DNA from: Limnoraphis robusta CS-951
GTDB lineage: Bacteria > Cyanobacteriota > Cyanobacteriia > Cyanobacteriales > Microcoleaceae
NCBI RefSeq assembly: GCF_000972705.2
Contig: NZ_LATL02000178.1
Coordinates: 5,980-69,979 of the forward strand
Reading direction: 5' to 3'
DNA length: 64,000 bases
Of the stretch, positions 1-8,472 are shown one piece after another (within the stretch, counting starts at the first letter, position 1; each line of letters opens with the position of its first letter). The position numbers and the translations under genes are program-made. The notes below the pieces were generated by a model, which saw nothing but the letters and a program-made list of their open reading frames with translations, was not told where the DNA came from and searched no databases.

Positions 1-56
1 GCAATTTCATCGTTCCAATGAGCCAATTGATTTTGGAGAAACTCTTGACGATTCAT
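1..56 (-). CDS. Partial hypothetical protein, N-terminus only, runs off the window edge
   Basis: An ATG on the minus strand at 56-54 opens a frame of 18 codons that continues past base 1, beginning MNRQEFLQNQLAHWNDE. It looks like an amphipathic helix and has no stop. No family can be recognised from so short a piece. It may be the gene into whose upstream region the neighbouring TnpB element inserted. A chance open frame is equally possible. Confidence 0.3.
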   Translation of the reverse strand, partial: MNRQEFLQNQLAHWNDEI

Positions 57-74
57 ATCAGAAAAAACAGTTCC

Positions 75-195
75 GGGTGACTAAACATAATCATCTCACT
101 GCTATCGAAAACTGATATAACACGGTATAAACCGTATTAATGTTTCGTTCCTGCATCACCCCGGACTGTCGGCAGCACCCGGTCAGACAGGCTCA
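75..195 (-). ncRNA. Candidate omega-RNA / right end of the TnpB element
   Basis: The segment directly downstream of the tnpB stop is where IS200/IS605 and IS607 elements encode the guide (omega) RNA and keep their right end. Read on the minus strand it is GC-rich and structured (GACCGGGTGCTGCCGACAG and related stems). It is followed by the perfect short hairpin ACGGT-ATAA-ACCGT near 123-136, which could be the element end. The call rests on position and structure only; the exact boundary is not determined. Confidence 0.35.
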
Positions 196-1312
196 AACCG
201 AATAGCCTTCGGCGTAATGCTTTAAGTTGAGGCTCGCATTCAAATCGCGATCAATTGATATGTCGCAAGCTTCACAGATGAAAACTCGTTCTTTCAGTGC
301 TATTTCTTGAACGTGACCGCAATTTGAACAGGTTTTAGTTGACGGATAGAAGCGATCTGCAAAAACCAGAGTCGAGTCGTACCACGAGGATTTATATTCG
401 ACTTGACGACGAATTTCATAAAGAGCAGAATCGGCAATAGCACCCGCTAACTTGTGATTTTTCAACATCCCAGAAATATTCAAGTCTTCTAACCCGATGA
501 CTGCGTGGTTTTTCCATAGCCATGAGGTGAGTTTGTGAATTGTATCTTTCCGAATGTTGACAATTCTTTGTGAAGCTCTTGCTAATTTGAGCTTGGCTTT
601 ATTCCTGTTGTTTGAACCCTTTTGCTTTCTCGAGAGTTCGCGCTGAAGTTTTGCCAGATTTTTTTGAGCTTTTTTGTGAGCTGCTGGATTAACAAAAATA
701 GTACCATCTGAACAGGTCGCCAATGCCTTAACCCCAACATCAACACCCAAATAAACTCTTGATTTAACAGTCTGTTCTGGCTCAAACTCGTAGGCTACAG
801 ACAGATACCAAGAATCAGCGACTCGACTAATTGTGACTCGTTTAGTCTGAATTTCCGGGAGGGGTTCATAAGTGAATATCCATCCAATAAAAGGAAGCTT
901 CAATCTCTTCCCCGAAAACCTCATTACCTTGCCACAGTTATCAATCGTAAAGCTATCGTTTCTGCCTTTTTTCTTTAATTTAGGATGTTTGGCAACGCCT
1001 TGAAAAAAGCGACTGAAAGCTTCTCCCAAGTGCATAAAGGCAAATTGATAAACTCTAGAACTTAGCGTTGACTGCCAGGGATAGTTTGGCTTAATGTGAT
1101 TGGTGTAGAACTTTTTTAGCTTATTCGTTGAAGGTTTTAAACCCTGCTTGTAAGCTTCATTCCACATCGCTAACGCCCAGTTCCAGACCCACCTAGAATA
1201 TCCGGCGTGGGTCGCCATTAAGGTTCTTTGACGGTTGTTAAGTTTGAGTTGGGTTTGAAAGGCTCGTTGCATAGATCTATTATCTGATCTTACAGATCGT
1301 ACCGTTTTGTAC
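95..1312 (-). mobile_element. tnpB-only transposon (IS605/IS607-like), no transposase partner in view
   Basis: The unit is an intact tnpB plus structured flanks. Upstream of the tnpB start lies GGTACAAAACGGTAC followed by an imperfect palindrome (GATCTGTAAGATCAGAT). Downstream is a hairpin ACGGTATAAACCGT. No tnpA or serine recombinase gene is present between pfkA and the window edge, so the element would need a partner in trans. Ends are approximate and no target duplication is expected for this class. It lies immediately 3' of pfkA. Confidence 0.55.
193..1272 (-). CDS. tnpB: RNA-guided endonuclease TnpB (IS200/IS605 OrfB family)
   Basis: A 359-residue TnpB, a full length for the family. TnpB is a transposon-encoded RuvC-like nuclease guided by omega-RNA and related to Cas12 ancestors. 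Visible landmarks are the N-terminal helix-turn-helix region (YSRWVWNWALAMWNEA), RuvC-I LGVDVGVKALA with its Asp, RuvC-II GLEDLNISGM with its Glu, the zinc finger CSNCG...CEAC and RuvC-III DRDLNAS with the last catalytic Asp. All catalytic acidic residues and the four zinc cysteines are present, so it appears functional. The start ATG lies 58 bp from the pfkA stop, and both genes read leftwards. No tnpA accompanies it. Confidence 0.9.
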   Translation of the reverse strand: MQRAFQTQLKLNNRQRTLMATHAGYSRWVWNWALAMWNEAYKQGLKPSTNKLKKFYTNHIKPNYPWQSTLSSRVYQFAFMHLGEAFSRFFQGVAKHPKLKKKGRNDSFTIDNCGKVMRFSGKRLKLPFIGWIFTYEPLPEIQTKRVTISRVADSWYLSVAYEFEPEQTVKSRVYLGVDVGVKALATCSDGTIFVNPAAHKKAQKNLAKLQRELSRKQKGSNNRNKAKLKLARASQRIVNIRKDTIHKLTSWLWKNHAVIGLEDLNISGMLKNHKLAGAIADSALYEIRRQVEYKSSWYDSTLVFADRFYPSTKTCSNCGHVQEIALKERVFICEACDISIDRDLNASLNLKHYAEGYSV

Positions 1313-1330
1313 CATAAATCGTCTACTAAG

Positions 1331-2416
1331 TTACTTCTCTCCCAAATAGATGCCCATACTACGAGCCGTTTTCACTAAAATTTCATTGGGATCAACAGCC
1401 CGATATTGAGCGATCGCCTCAGCAATGGGGACACTATCGACCTCTCGATTATGCCAAATCACCATACGATCATATTTTTCCTCAGCAATTAAATCAACGG
1501 CCGCCACCCCAAAAGCCGAACCAATCACCCGATCCGTCATCGTCGGTGTTCCGCCCCGTTGAACGTGACCTAAAACCGTCACTCGGGTTTCCGCCCCACT
1601 ACAAGCCGCAATTTTATCCGCTAAATATTGACCAATACCTCGGAGTCGAGATTCTCCATGAAAATCTGTATTCGTCAGCGCCTCTCCGCTTTCTGTACGC
1701 ACCGCCTCAGCAACGGCAATCAAACAATAGTTTTTACCCTGTTTTTGACGTTCGCGAATTTGGTCACAAATCTTTTCCAAACTATAGGGAATTTCTGGGA
1801 TCAAAATCACATCCGCCCCACCAGCAATTCCCGCTCGTAACGCAATATGTCCGGCGTCACGTCCCATGACTTCCACAATCATCACCCGACTGTGACTGGC
1901 TGCGGTAAAGTGTAAACGATCAATTGCCTCTGTCGCAATCGTTGCAGCCGTGTGATATCCTATCGATAATTCCGTACTTCCGACATCATTATCAATCGTT
2001 TTGGGAATACCAACGAGATTGAGATTTCCTTGTTGGGCGATTTTTCGTAAGATCGCTAAACTCCCATCTCCACCAATCCCAATTAACGCATCTAATTCGA
2101 GTAGATGGTAGCCTTCAATGATTTCACCACATCGATCTTGTACGCTTCCATCTGGCATCGGAAACGCAAACGGATTCCCTTTATTTGTCGTTCCCAGCAT
2201 GGTTCCCCCATGCGTCAGAATTGACTGTACTTTCTCAATCGTTAAATTGATAGCATCCGGTGGACGAGACATCAAACCATTCGTGGCTTGACGAATTCCC
2301 CACACTTCCCAACCGTAAGTCCCAACTGCTCGATATACGGCGGCTCGAATGGCTGCATTCAAGCCTGCACAGTCTCCCCCACTGGTTAAGATGCCGATGC
2401 GTTTGTGTTCTCCCAT
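1331..2416 (-). CDS. pfkA: 6-phosphofructokinase (group III / mixed-type)
   Basis: A 361-residue phosphofructokinase, which phosphorylates fructose-6-phosphate to fructose-1,6-bisphosphate in glycolysis. The N-terminal phosphate loop GILTSGGDCAGLNAAIR (residues 8-24), GIGGDGSLAIL (113-123) and PKTIDND (138-144) are clear. GGDGS carries the Gly typical of ATP-dependent enzymes, while PKTIDND carries the Lys typical of pyrophosphate-type enzymes. This mixed signature is common in the long bacterial/cyanobacterial group, so the phosphoryl donor cannot be settled from sequence. The gene is monocistronic, with about 365 bp of upstream DNA that presumably holds its promoter. Confidence 0.95.
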   Translation of the reverse strand: MGEHKRIGILTSGGDCAGLNAAIRAAVYRAVGTYGWEVWGIRQATNGLMSRPPDAINLTIEKVQSILTHGGTMLGTTNKGNPFAFPMPDGSVQDRCGEIIEGYHLLELDALIGIGGDGSLAILRKIAQQGNLNLVGIPKTIDNDVGSTELSIGYHTAATIATEAIDRLHFTAASHSRVMIVEVMGRDAGHIALRAGIAGGADVILIPEIPYSLEKICDQIRERQKQGKNYCLIAVAEAVRTESGEALTNTDFHGESRLRGIGQYLADKIAACSGAETRVTVLGHVQRGGTPTMTDRVIGSAFGVAAVDLIAEEKYDRMVIWHNREVDSVPIAEAIAQYRAVDPNEILVKTARSMGIYLGEK

Positions 2417-2781
2417 AATTCACATCCTGCACTCACGTAATTTAAGATTAAGTCTTCTCCGTTTCAATACCGCTAAATTTTCTTCTGACTTAATCTTTTA
2501 TGTATTAGTACCCAGTGGTTAAGACCTGGCTTACTGATTTTAACAGCAAACTGTACTTCTGGCGATCGGCTGATTTAAAAGTTCATACTCCCGGTCAAAT
2601 TCTCTGATGTCCCCCTCTGGGTGCTTTCATATTTATCTTACCCTGAGAATTCAAACCCGACTTCAATCAAAAAAATAGCAGACAGAACGCTTTAATTGTT
2701 GCTCTGTCTTGCTATCATAAAACTTAAGCACTCGTTAACTGAGAAATCACATTTTTGCGTAGGTGAAAAGTTCAGTTCATC
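2417..2781. other. Non-coding gap between pfkA and an unknown gene
   Basis: No credible gene or RNA was seen. The sequence is AT-rich and must contain the pfkA promoter, since pfkA reads left from 2416. It also contains the downstream end of the 2782-3240 gene. No strong hairpin with a T-run was found. Confidence 0.5.
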
Positions 2782-3240
2782 TTAGAAAGGGCAGCTAATA
2801 GGAGGAAATTGTGTTCCAGCGTTGATGCGGTTGTAGCCATTCAGGTCAAGAATTACACTTGTATAAATGACTTTCTTTCCTTCTTTTTTACCCCGACGAA
2901 CGCGCAGAGAACCCGCCACATCCCAAACAACAAAATCTTCTCCACAATTTCTTAAAATGGCTTCATCACCGGGTTCGGACAATTCTACCGCAGCACCTGT
3001 AATGGTATTTCCATTCACTTGACCGCTAATACAAATATTATTAGAACTATTCGCTTGACTCAATTGACCTGTGATATTATTTCCTTTTTTACGGAATAAA
3101 AAGATTAAAGATTCAGTTTGAGCCAGTTCTGTTTCTGTAATAGGAGTGCTAGCGGTTACATAGCGATAATTTCCATCCGGTAAGCTAGAAACTTTGGGTT
3201 GAGAATAAGATTGTTGGGTTTCAGGTTTGATTTGTACCAC
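2782..3240 (-). CDS. Conserved hypothetical protein, 152 aa
   Basis: Unrecognised soluble protein. It starts with a polar Gln/Ser-rich stretch (MVQIKPETQQSYSQ). A beta-rich body follows, with alternating hydrophobic strands such as GNYRYVTAS, SLIFLFRKKGNNITGQ, GQVNGNTITGAAVEL and KVIYTSVILDLNGYNRI. The pattern resembles a small beta-barrel or jelly-roll protein. No signal peptide or membrane helix is evident. Three cysteines are present (ICISG, RNCGED, SCPF). Its upstream region has a 16-bp palindrome (3311-3326) of the same type as three copies upstream of the next gene, so the two genes are probably co-regulated. Confidence 0.65.
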   Translation of the reverse strand: MVQIKPETQQSYSQPKVSSLPDGNYRYVTASTPITETELAQTESLIFLFRKKGNNITGQLSQANSSNNICISGQVNGNTITGAAVELSEPGDEAILRNCGEDFVVWDVAGSLRVRRGKKEGKKVIYTSVILDLNGYNRINAGTQFPPISCPF

Positions 3241-3310
3241 GGTAGAACTCCTTTGCTGGTTTACTTATTTGCTTAATTACAATCTAACTTTTCAGTCTTC
3301 AGGATGAAAG

Positions 3311-3326
3311 TCACTTGTTCGAGTGA
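3311..3326. promoter_or_regulatory. 16-bp palindrome, candidate operator (copy 1 of 4)
   Basis: TCACTTGTTCGAGTGA is an inverted repeat of six bases around a four-base centre. It lies about 70 bp upstream of the 152-aa gene, a typical distance for an activator or repressor site. Three more sites with the same ends and length lie at 3986, 4137 and 4179. Its role as an operator is inferred from recurrence and position. Confidence 0.5.
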
Positions 3327-3360
3327 CATAAAACTTTGATAGCCCTGATGGGTTAACCTT

Positions 3361-3903
3361 TTAACTTTTGAGTGGAGATTTAGTAGAATGAAGTTTCACC
3401 TGTTCCCGAGGATTTTCTTGAATAAATTCCACTTTCAAGGATTTAAAACCCTCTCGAATTTCTTCTATTTGCACCTCAGTTTCTGCTTCATATTCCAGAT
3501 CACTCCGTAAGTTATCCGCTTTCACCAAAATTAGTTCATAGAGAGAAACTCTCTTACTCATGGGAACAGAAGCGATCCAACCATTTAAAGTGAAAGCGAC
3601 TGTTCCTAAAGGTGTGACTAATTCTTGGATTTCAGGCTTCTTGGAAGATCCACAAATAGCCGTTGCTGCGGTTAATGCTAGTGCAATTCCAATTGACCAA
3701 CGATTAAATCGTCTTGACCAGATTAACTCTTTATTCTTTTCGGCTTGATAAGCCTTGATTTCCTCAGTAAGCTTGACTTTTTTATTCCCTAAATCTTCAT
3801 TACTATTCTCATGTTTATCCCCTTGCTCTACAGGATTTAAGGAATCATCAGGCGGAGTTGATGTTGTCGATTCAGAATGGGTTTTAATAGTGGTAGATGT
3901 CAT
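3361..3903 (-). CDS. Hypothetical membrane protein, 180 aa
   Basis: Unrecognised. The first 60 residues are polar and Ser/Thr-rich. A basic amphipathic segment follows (WSRRFNRWSIG), then two hydrophobic stretches (about residues 70-83, IGIALALTAATAIC, and about 95-112, LVTPLGTVAFTLNGWIAS). A long charged helical C-terminus ends it (RSDLEYEAETEVQIEEIREGF). The two-helix layout with flanking coiled-coil-like segments resembles SLATT/DUF4231-type small membrane proteins, but that is only an analogy. Upstream lie three copies of a 16-bp palindrome also found once upstream of the next gene, which suggests shared control. Confidence 0.6.
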   Translation of the reverse strand: MTSTTIKTHSESTTSTPPDDSLNPVEQGDKHENSNEDLGNKKVKLTEEIKAYQAEKNKELIWSRRFNRWSIGIALALTAATAICGSSKKPEIQELVTPLGTVAFTLNGWIASVPMSKRVSLYELILVKADNLRSDLEYEAETEVQIEEIREGFKSLKVEFIQENPREQVKLHSTKSPLKS

Positions 3904-3985
3904 GGTTGATTCCTCCTATGCAGGATATCTTTAAGGTTGATAGTTGTGTATTTTTAATCTAACGTTTAGCTGAATCAGCTAACAG

Positions 3986-4001
3986 TCACTCATTTAAGTG
4001 A
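3986..4001. promoter_or_regulatory. 16-bp palindrome, candidate operator (copy 2 of 4)
   Basis: TCACTCATTTAAGTGA lies about 83 bp upstream of the 180-aa membrane protein gene. It has the same TCAC...GTGA ends and spacing as the sites at 3311, 4137 and 4179. Confidence 0.5.
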
Positions 4002-4136
4002 AGTCAGTTTGTGAGCTAAATATCAGATTCAGTTGCTCTTAATCACACCCAAATCATTGATTCTAATTTACTTCTCTTTTCTCTCAGAGTTACCCTGTAA
4101 TCCGGATAAATTTTTACTAAGATCACCCTGAATCAG

Positions 4137-4152
4137 TCACCTTTTTGAGTGA
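4137..4152. promoter_or_regulatory. 16-bp palindrome, candidate operator (copy 3 of 4)
   Basis: TCACCTTTTTGAGTGA lies in the same leader as copies 2 and 4. The right arm GAGTGA is identical to that of copy 1. The left arm differs at two positions. Confidence 0.45.
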
Positions 4153-4178
4153 TGTTTTAACATCAGTTGATCTAAGTG

Positions 4179-4194
4179 TCACTCATTTGAATGA
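4179..4194. promoter_or_regulatory. 16-bp palindrome, candidate operator (copy 4 of 4)
   Basis: TCACTCATTTGAATGA. The left arm and centre match copy 2. The start-to-start distance from copy 3 is 42 bp, four helical turns, which would place the two sites on the same face of the DNA. Confidence 0.5.
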
Positions 4195-4270
4195 TACAAC
4201 TTGACATTTAATAATAGGGGCCTATGGCATAAGCCCATATCCGTGTTTTTAGTTGATGAAACACTCGGTT

Positions 4271-4317
4271 TTTCTACTTCATCGTAGAAACAGCTATTCA
4301 GCAAGCGAGACGCTTGC
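4271..4317. repeat. Two adjacent small hairpins
   Basis: TTTCTAC-ttcatc-GTAGAAA (4271-4290) and GCAAGCG-aga-CGCTTGC (4301-4317) are perfect stem-loops directly downstream of the sugar-kinase stop, which lies at 4348 on the minus strand. They may help end that transcript, although no long T-run follows. The second is similar to short dispersed palindromes common in cyanobacteria. The remainder of the 3904-4347 gap holds only the palindromic sites listed separately. Confidence 0.4.
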
Positions 4318-4347
4318 ACTACTGTTATCCTTTTCAATATTTTTTGA

Positions 4348-5631
4348 TCAGCGATTTTGCATCGCTAAACGAGCCGCACCATAAGCAGCAGCAGTATGTA
4401 TCGGTTTCACCATTGGTACTTGAAGATAACGTTCTCTCATCCTCGCCCAAACTTGATTTTTAGCCCCTCCTCCGGCTGTATAAACTTGAGTTAGCGGCGT
4501 CGCGCCTAACTGTTGCAAAAGTTGATAACCCTGGGCTTCAATACGGGCTATACTTTCGAGTAAACCGTGCAGAAACTCTACAGAATTCTCAGGGCGAGGT
4601 TCAAGTCGGGGCGGAAGTTCAGGATCATTAATCGGAAAGCGATCGCCTTTTTTTAATAAGGGATAATAATCTAAGGGACTGCTAAGATTAGGATTAATTT
4701 GCTCACTCAGCGTTTCTAATTCTTCATCTGTAAAAAACGCCCGCAATACCGCCCCCCCAGTGTTTGATGCGCCTCCAGTCAGCCACAAGTTCCCCAAACG
4801 ATGGCTGTAAATACCATATCGAGCGTTATTAACGGGGGTATGGCTCAACAGTTTTAACACCAGAGTCGAACCCAAGGAAGTCACCGCTTCACCCGGAGAG
4901 GTTGCGCCACTGGCGAGAAAGGCAGCTATACTATCGGTGGTTCCCGCACAGACAACACAGTGTTTTGGTAGGTTGAATTGTTCAGCAATTTCTGAAGTAA
5001 TTGCACTGATCGGGGTTCCCGGTGCCACCACTTTAGGCAATTTGAGTTTGAGGCGATTTGACTCACAATTCACTTGATTTGTCAACCAACCAGGGTAGCA
5101 TAAATGAGTGATGTCGTAGCCAAGTTTAAGCGTGTTATGATAGTCGCTAATACCAAGTTTCCCATGTAGCAAAAACCCCAACCAGTCCGCTTGATGCAGA
5201 AAGTAGAGCGGCTGAAAAGGAATGCTTAATTCGGAGTGATGATGTTCCCACCACAGCAGTTTTGCTAAACTAGAAGTCGCACTCAAAACAGGATGATTTG
5301 CCGGGGCGATCGCTTTTAATTGTTCCATGATTTCCACCCCTCGTCCATCGTTATAAAGCAGAGGGGATGTAATGGGTAAACCCAGTTGATCGCACAAAAG
5401 AGCCGTTGCTGATGTACCATCAATCGCGATCGCCTGAGTCTGTCTGCGAAGTTCTAAGGGGATTTTGCCAATTAAATCAAATAAAGTTGTTTTCCAAATA
5501 GAAGGCCATTCATCAGGGGAAGAAGATGCAGGAAATGGAGATTCTGCTTCCCCATAGATTTGACCTTTTATATTGGTAATCACCAGACGTCCGCCGGAAG
5601 TTCCAAAATCAATCCCGATGTAAAAATTCAT
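4348..5631 (-). CDS. FGGY-family sugar kinase, probably D-ribulose/xylulose-type
   Basis: A 427-residue carbohydrate kinase of the FGGY family. The N-terminal phosphate-1 motif IGIDFGTSGGRLVI (residues 5-18), DGTSATALLCD and GTTDSIAAFLASGA are visible, as are the C-terminal adenosine-site segments GGASNTGGAVLR and YTAGGGAKNQVWARMRER. The length fits the short plant/cyanobacterial subgroup (about 430 aa) characterised as D-ribulose kinase, rather than the roughly 490-aa xylulokinases. The substrate assignment is therefore inferred from subgroup length and start. It is a single gene with no sugar transporter beside it. Confidence 0.85.
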   Translation of the reverse strand: MNFYIGIDFGTSGGRLVITNIKGQIYGEAESPFPASSSPDEWPSIWKTTLFDLIGKIPLELRRQTQAIAIDGTSATALLCDQLGLPITSPLLYNDGRGVEIMEQLKAIAPANHPVLSATSSLAKLLWWEHHHSELSIPFQPLYFLHQADWLGFLLHGKLGISDYHNTLKLGYDITHLCYPGWLTNQVNCESNRLKLKLPKVVAPGTPISAITSEIAEQFNLPKHCVVCAGTTDSIAAFLASGATSPGEAVTSLGSTLVLKLLSHTPVNNARYGIYSHRLGNLWLTGGASNTGGAVLRAFFTDEELETLSEQINPNLSSPLDYYPLLKKGDRFPINDPELPPRLEPRPENSVEFLHGLLESIARIEAQGYQLLQQLGATPLTQVYTAGGGAKNQVWARMRERYLQVPMVKPIHTAAAYGAARLAMQNR

Positions 5632-5859
5632 CTAAAATTAACCCCAAAATAGTTTTTAACTTCAGATTTTAGAGTATGATAGTGGGTTTGTGATCAATGA
5701 TTAAAACCGAGCATTTATTAACTTTTGATAAAAAGTACGTGATCGAGTATTTTAGCTCTGGACTTTTAGGCAATTGATGGTTATAAAGTAGGATATACCA
5801 GGGAAATCCCACCGGATTAACCCCTGAAGAAATACTTTAACGAGCTTGCAGAGGATTTC

Positions 5860-6525
5860 ATGGATAACCTAGCTTTTACTCACTTAGTCTCCGCTTTTGA
5901 ATCACCTCGTCAGTCCAATGTTGACGGGAGCCTCGTTCTATTCCGGGGTCTAAACTGGAATAAAGTATCTGGTGCTTGCTGGCTACCGATTGTCTCTCTG
6001 GCGATTGGCGCTGCTGTCGTTAGTGCCAGTCAACCTGCCAACGCCGCACTGTACTATGGTGATCGCGGTTCTGATGTCAAAGAGGTTCAGCACAAGCTGG
6101 CTTACTACGGCTACTTCCATTACAACGCCACTGGCTACTACGGCAAGCATACCAAGCACGCGGTTAAAGCATTTCAGTATAGCCAAGGTTTACACGCTGA
6201 TGGTATAGTTGGCCCTAGCACGGCTGCTGCGCTGGGTTTGAACTGCTATAGCAGCTCCTGCTACAAGTCTAGCTATCACAAGCCTAGCTACAAGCAGGCC
6301 AGCCATCACAAATCCTATGGCTCTAGCCTGAGTCATGGTTCTAGCGGCTACAAGGTTGTCAAGCTGCAAAATAAGTTAGCTAACTATGGCTACTTCCATG
6401 CCAATTCTACTGGCTACTACGGCAAAATTACTGCCCATGCTGTGAAAGCTTTCCAGCGTGACTACGGCTTACACGCTGATGGTGTTGCAGGCCCGAGAAC
6501 CCTGGCTGCTATGGGTATTTATTAA
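5860..6525 (+). CDS. Secreted/periplasmic protein with two peptidoglycan-binding domains
   Basis: A 221-residue protein with two PG_binding_1 repeats. The first is at about residues 65-128 (GSDVKEVQHKLAYYGYF...GIVGPSTAAALG). The second is at about 160-221 (GYKVVKLQNKLANYGYF...GVAGPRTLAAMG). They are joined by a Tyr/Ser/His-rich linker. A hydrophobic segment at about 41-62 ending SQPANA-AL looks like a signal peptide preceded by an unusually long polar N-region. It lacks a catalytic domain, so it probably anchors to cell wall rather than cutting it. The gene ends 18 bp before a strong hairpin terminator. Confidence 0.85.
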   Translation: MDNLAFTHLVSAFESPRQSNVDGSLVLFRGLNWNKVSGACWLPIVSLAIGAAVVSASQPANAALYYGDRGSDVKEVQHKLAYYGYFHYNATGYYGKHTKHAVKAFQYSQGLHADGIVGPSTAAALGLNCYSSSCYKSSYHKPSYKQASHHKSYGSSLSHGSSGYKVVKLQNKLANYGYFHANSTGYYGKITAHAVKAFQRDYGLHADGVAGPRTLAAMGIY

Positions 6526-6543
6526 TCTCCTTTAAAGCCCATC

Positions 6544-6580
6544 AAAAAACCCTACACCTATTATAGATGTAGGGTTTTTT
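6544..6580. terminator. Bidirectional intrinsic terminator
   Basis: The stem AAAAAACCCTACA / TGTAGGGTTTTTT around an 11-base loop has A and T runs on both sides. It sits between the convergent genes ending at 6525 (+) and 6616 (-) and can serve both. Confidence 0.85.
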
Positions 6581-6615
6581 CAGTTAGATTTCGTTTTCAA
6601 AAACCGTTAAGCGAA

Positions 6616-6966
6616 CTATTTTTTCATGTCCCGAGCCATTTTGAGGAACTCGTCCATCTTCGTGTCAGGACGCCGGCGCTCTGTAGATGGGGTGGGAGCG
6701 GAAAAAGAAGAGGAAGAGGAAGATGAAGGAGTAGAAGCGTTGCCATTAGAAGCAGGTTTCGACATCTCCATCGCCGCTTTCGTCATAGAATCAGAGACCT
6801 TAAAGGGCTGTCCACCGGACATCTTGGGGAAGCTCTTCTTGACCTCTTGCTGCTGACGCATGAATTCAACATTGCCAAAGGTTTTGGCATCGTCAGAATC
6901 CAGGTAGAAAGCCCCTGATTCAGTATTTTCTGACTTTTTACCAAATAAACCAAATAGTCCTGCCAT
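6616..6966 (-). CDS. Conserved small cyanobacterial protein, 116 aa
   Basis: Unrecognised small protein. It begins MAGLFGLFGKK, a short amphipathic Gly/Phe-rich head. A conserved-looking middle follows (AFYLDSDDAKTFGNVEFMRQ, then KVSDSMTKAAMEMSK). A low-complexity Ser-rich linker comes next, and the protein ends in a charged helix (DEFLKMARDMKK). The Ser-run linker between two structured ends suggests a flexible adaptor. It has no signal peptide and no membrane helix. The gene is monocistronic and shares the terminator at 6544-6580. Confidence 0.65.
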   Translation of the reverse strand: MAGLFGLFGKKSENTESGAFYLDSDDAKTFGNVEFMRQQQEVKKSFPKMSGGQPFKVSDSMTKAAMEMSKPASNGNASTPSSSSSSSFSAPTPSTERRRPDTKMDEFLKMARDMKK

Positions 6967-7221
6967 CTAATACTCCGAATAGCTGTATGATAATTTTTCG
7001 TCCTTATGTAAAATATTATCAAATTTTATGTAAATATGAATCGAATCTTAATTTTTTCACGGCTGGCTCCTGCTATTGAGTAGAGAAGGGGTAGAAGTCT
7101 TAAAATGTCTATATCTCTTGACTAGAGGTAGATTGAAACCGTCATAGAGTTCTCAACGACTGCACAGAGGCTCACTCAACAGACCAACTCAATATGAGAA
7201 AAATTAACAGGTAATCGGTTT

Positions 7222-8466
7222 ATGATTAATGTTTGGATCGGACATATCGCTTGGGGACTGGGTACTGTACTAGGAGCCGAACTGGTGAGAGATTTTTACC
7301 ACGTCCTGTCTCACATTTGGTCGCCCCTCTACCGTTGGCACGTTTGGCATCATCGGGTATTTCGTCCAGATTATACCGTTGTCAGTGACCAAATATATCG
7401 CCAGGGAAACTGGTATCACGACGTACCCGAAGCGATCGCCATGCTAACATTTAGCTTAATATTTGGAATCATCGCCCATTATTTCGCCCCTGAACATCTT
7501 GGGTTTGCGATCATTGGTAGTGTGTATAGCCTGAGTTTTTTGTTTCCGGCGATCGCCCGAGGAATGGGTATTCCCAAAGTCGATCAATTAACAGATATTA
7601 CTCATCTTCCCGGACAATTTTTGAGTCCGCCTTCTCACTGGTTTGTTAACCGTCCCTATCACTGGCGACATCACTTTGACAACCAAAACGCCTATTTTTG
7701 CGGTACCCTGACATTTGTAGATAAACTGATGGGAACAGCACTTTCTCTCAAAGGTAAAACAATTGCAGTCACAGGCGCTTCTGGAACATTAGGGCGATCG
7801 CTTTTGTTACAACTTCATCAAGCAGAAGCCAAAATTATCGCCCTGACTTCTAGAGATGAAACGGTGACTCTCAATGTCAAGGGCGAAGAATTTCCGGTCA
7901 AAACTATAACCTGGAAAATTGGAGAAGAAAATCAACTTAAAGAGTTACTTGAAAAAGTCGATATTCTGATTTTAAATCATGGGATTAACGTTCACGGAGA
8001 ACGCACCCCAGAAGCGATTTCCCAATCCTATGAAGTCAATGCTTTTTCCAGTTGGCGGTTACTAGAATTATTTCTTTCAACCGTTCAAACGAACGCAGAC
8101 AAAGCCAAAAAAGAAGTCTGGGTGAATACCTCAGAAGCAGAAGTCAGTCCAGCGTTGAGTCCGTTGTATGAACTTAGTAAACGAACGTTAGGAGATTTAA
8201 TTACACTGAGACGTTTAGATGCGCCCTGCGTCATTCGGAAATTAATATTAGGGCCATTTAAAAGTAATCTAAATCCGATTGGAGTGATGTCGCCTGATTG
8301 GGTTGCCAAACAGATTGTTAAACAAGCCCGTTCTGATATTAGAACAATCATTGTAACCATTAATCCGATTACTTTTCTTGCCTTTCCGATTAAAGAGTTT
8401 TTTGTTTCCATCTATTTCAAACTCTTTAGTCAGAAACCTGTTTCGACGAACCGAACCTCTGAATGA
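7222..8466 (+). CDS. Bifunctional sterol desaturase-like / short-chain dehydrogenase
   Basis: A 414-residue fusion. The N-terminal half (about 1-170) is a fatty-acid-hydroxylase-type membrane domain with His clusters (FYHVLSH, WHVWHHRVFRPDY, YHWRHHFD) that would bind a di-iron centre, and with hydrophobic spans. The C-terminal half (about 175-400) is a short-chain dehydrogenase with the dinucleotide-binding motif TGASGTLGRS and catalytic-type YELSK. This fused architecture is known in cyanobacteria under this compound name, but the substrate is unknown. It probably acts on a lipid in the membrane. The gene is followed by GGGAGATA tandem repeats. Confidence 0.85.
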   Translation: MINVWIGHIAWGLGTVLGAELVRDFYHVLSHIWSPLYRWHVWHHRVFRPDYTVVSDQIYRQGNWYHDVPEAIAMLTFSLIFGIIAHYFAPEHLGFAIIGSVYSLSFLFPAIARGMGIPKVDQLTDITHLPGQFLSPPSHWFVNRPYHWRHHFDNQNAYFCGTLTFVDKLMGTALSLKGKTIAVTGASGTLGRSLLLQLHQAEAKIIALTSRDETVTLNVKGEEFPVKTITWKIGEENQLKELLEKVDILILNHGINVHGERTPEAISQSYEVNAFSSWRLLELFLSTVQTNADKAKKEVWVNTSEAEVSPALSPLYELSKRTLGDLITLRRLDAPCVIRKLILGPFKSNLNPIGVMSPDWVAKQIVKQARSDIRTIIVTINPITFLAFPIKEFFVSIYFKLFSQKPVSTNRTSE

Positions 8467-8472
8467 GGAGAT

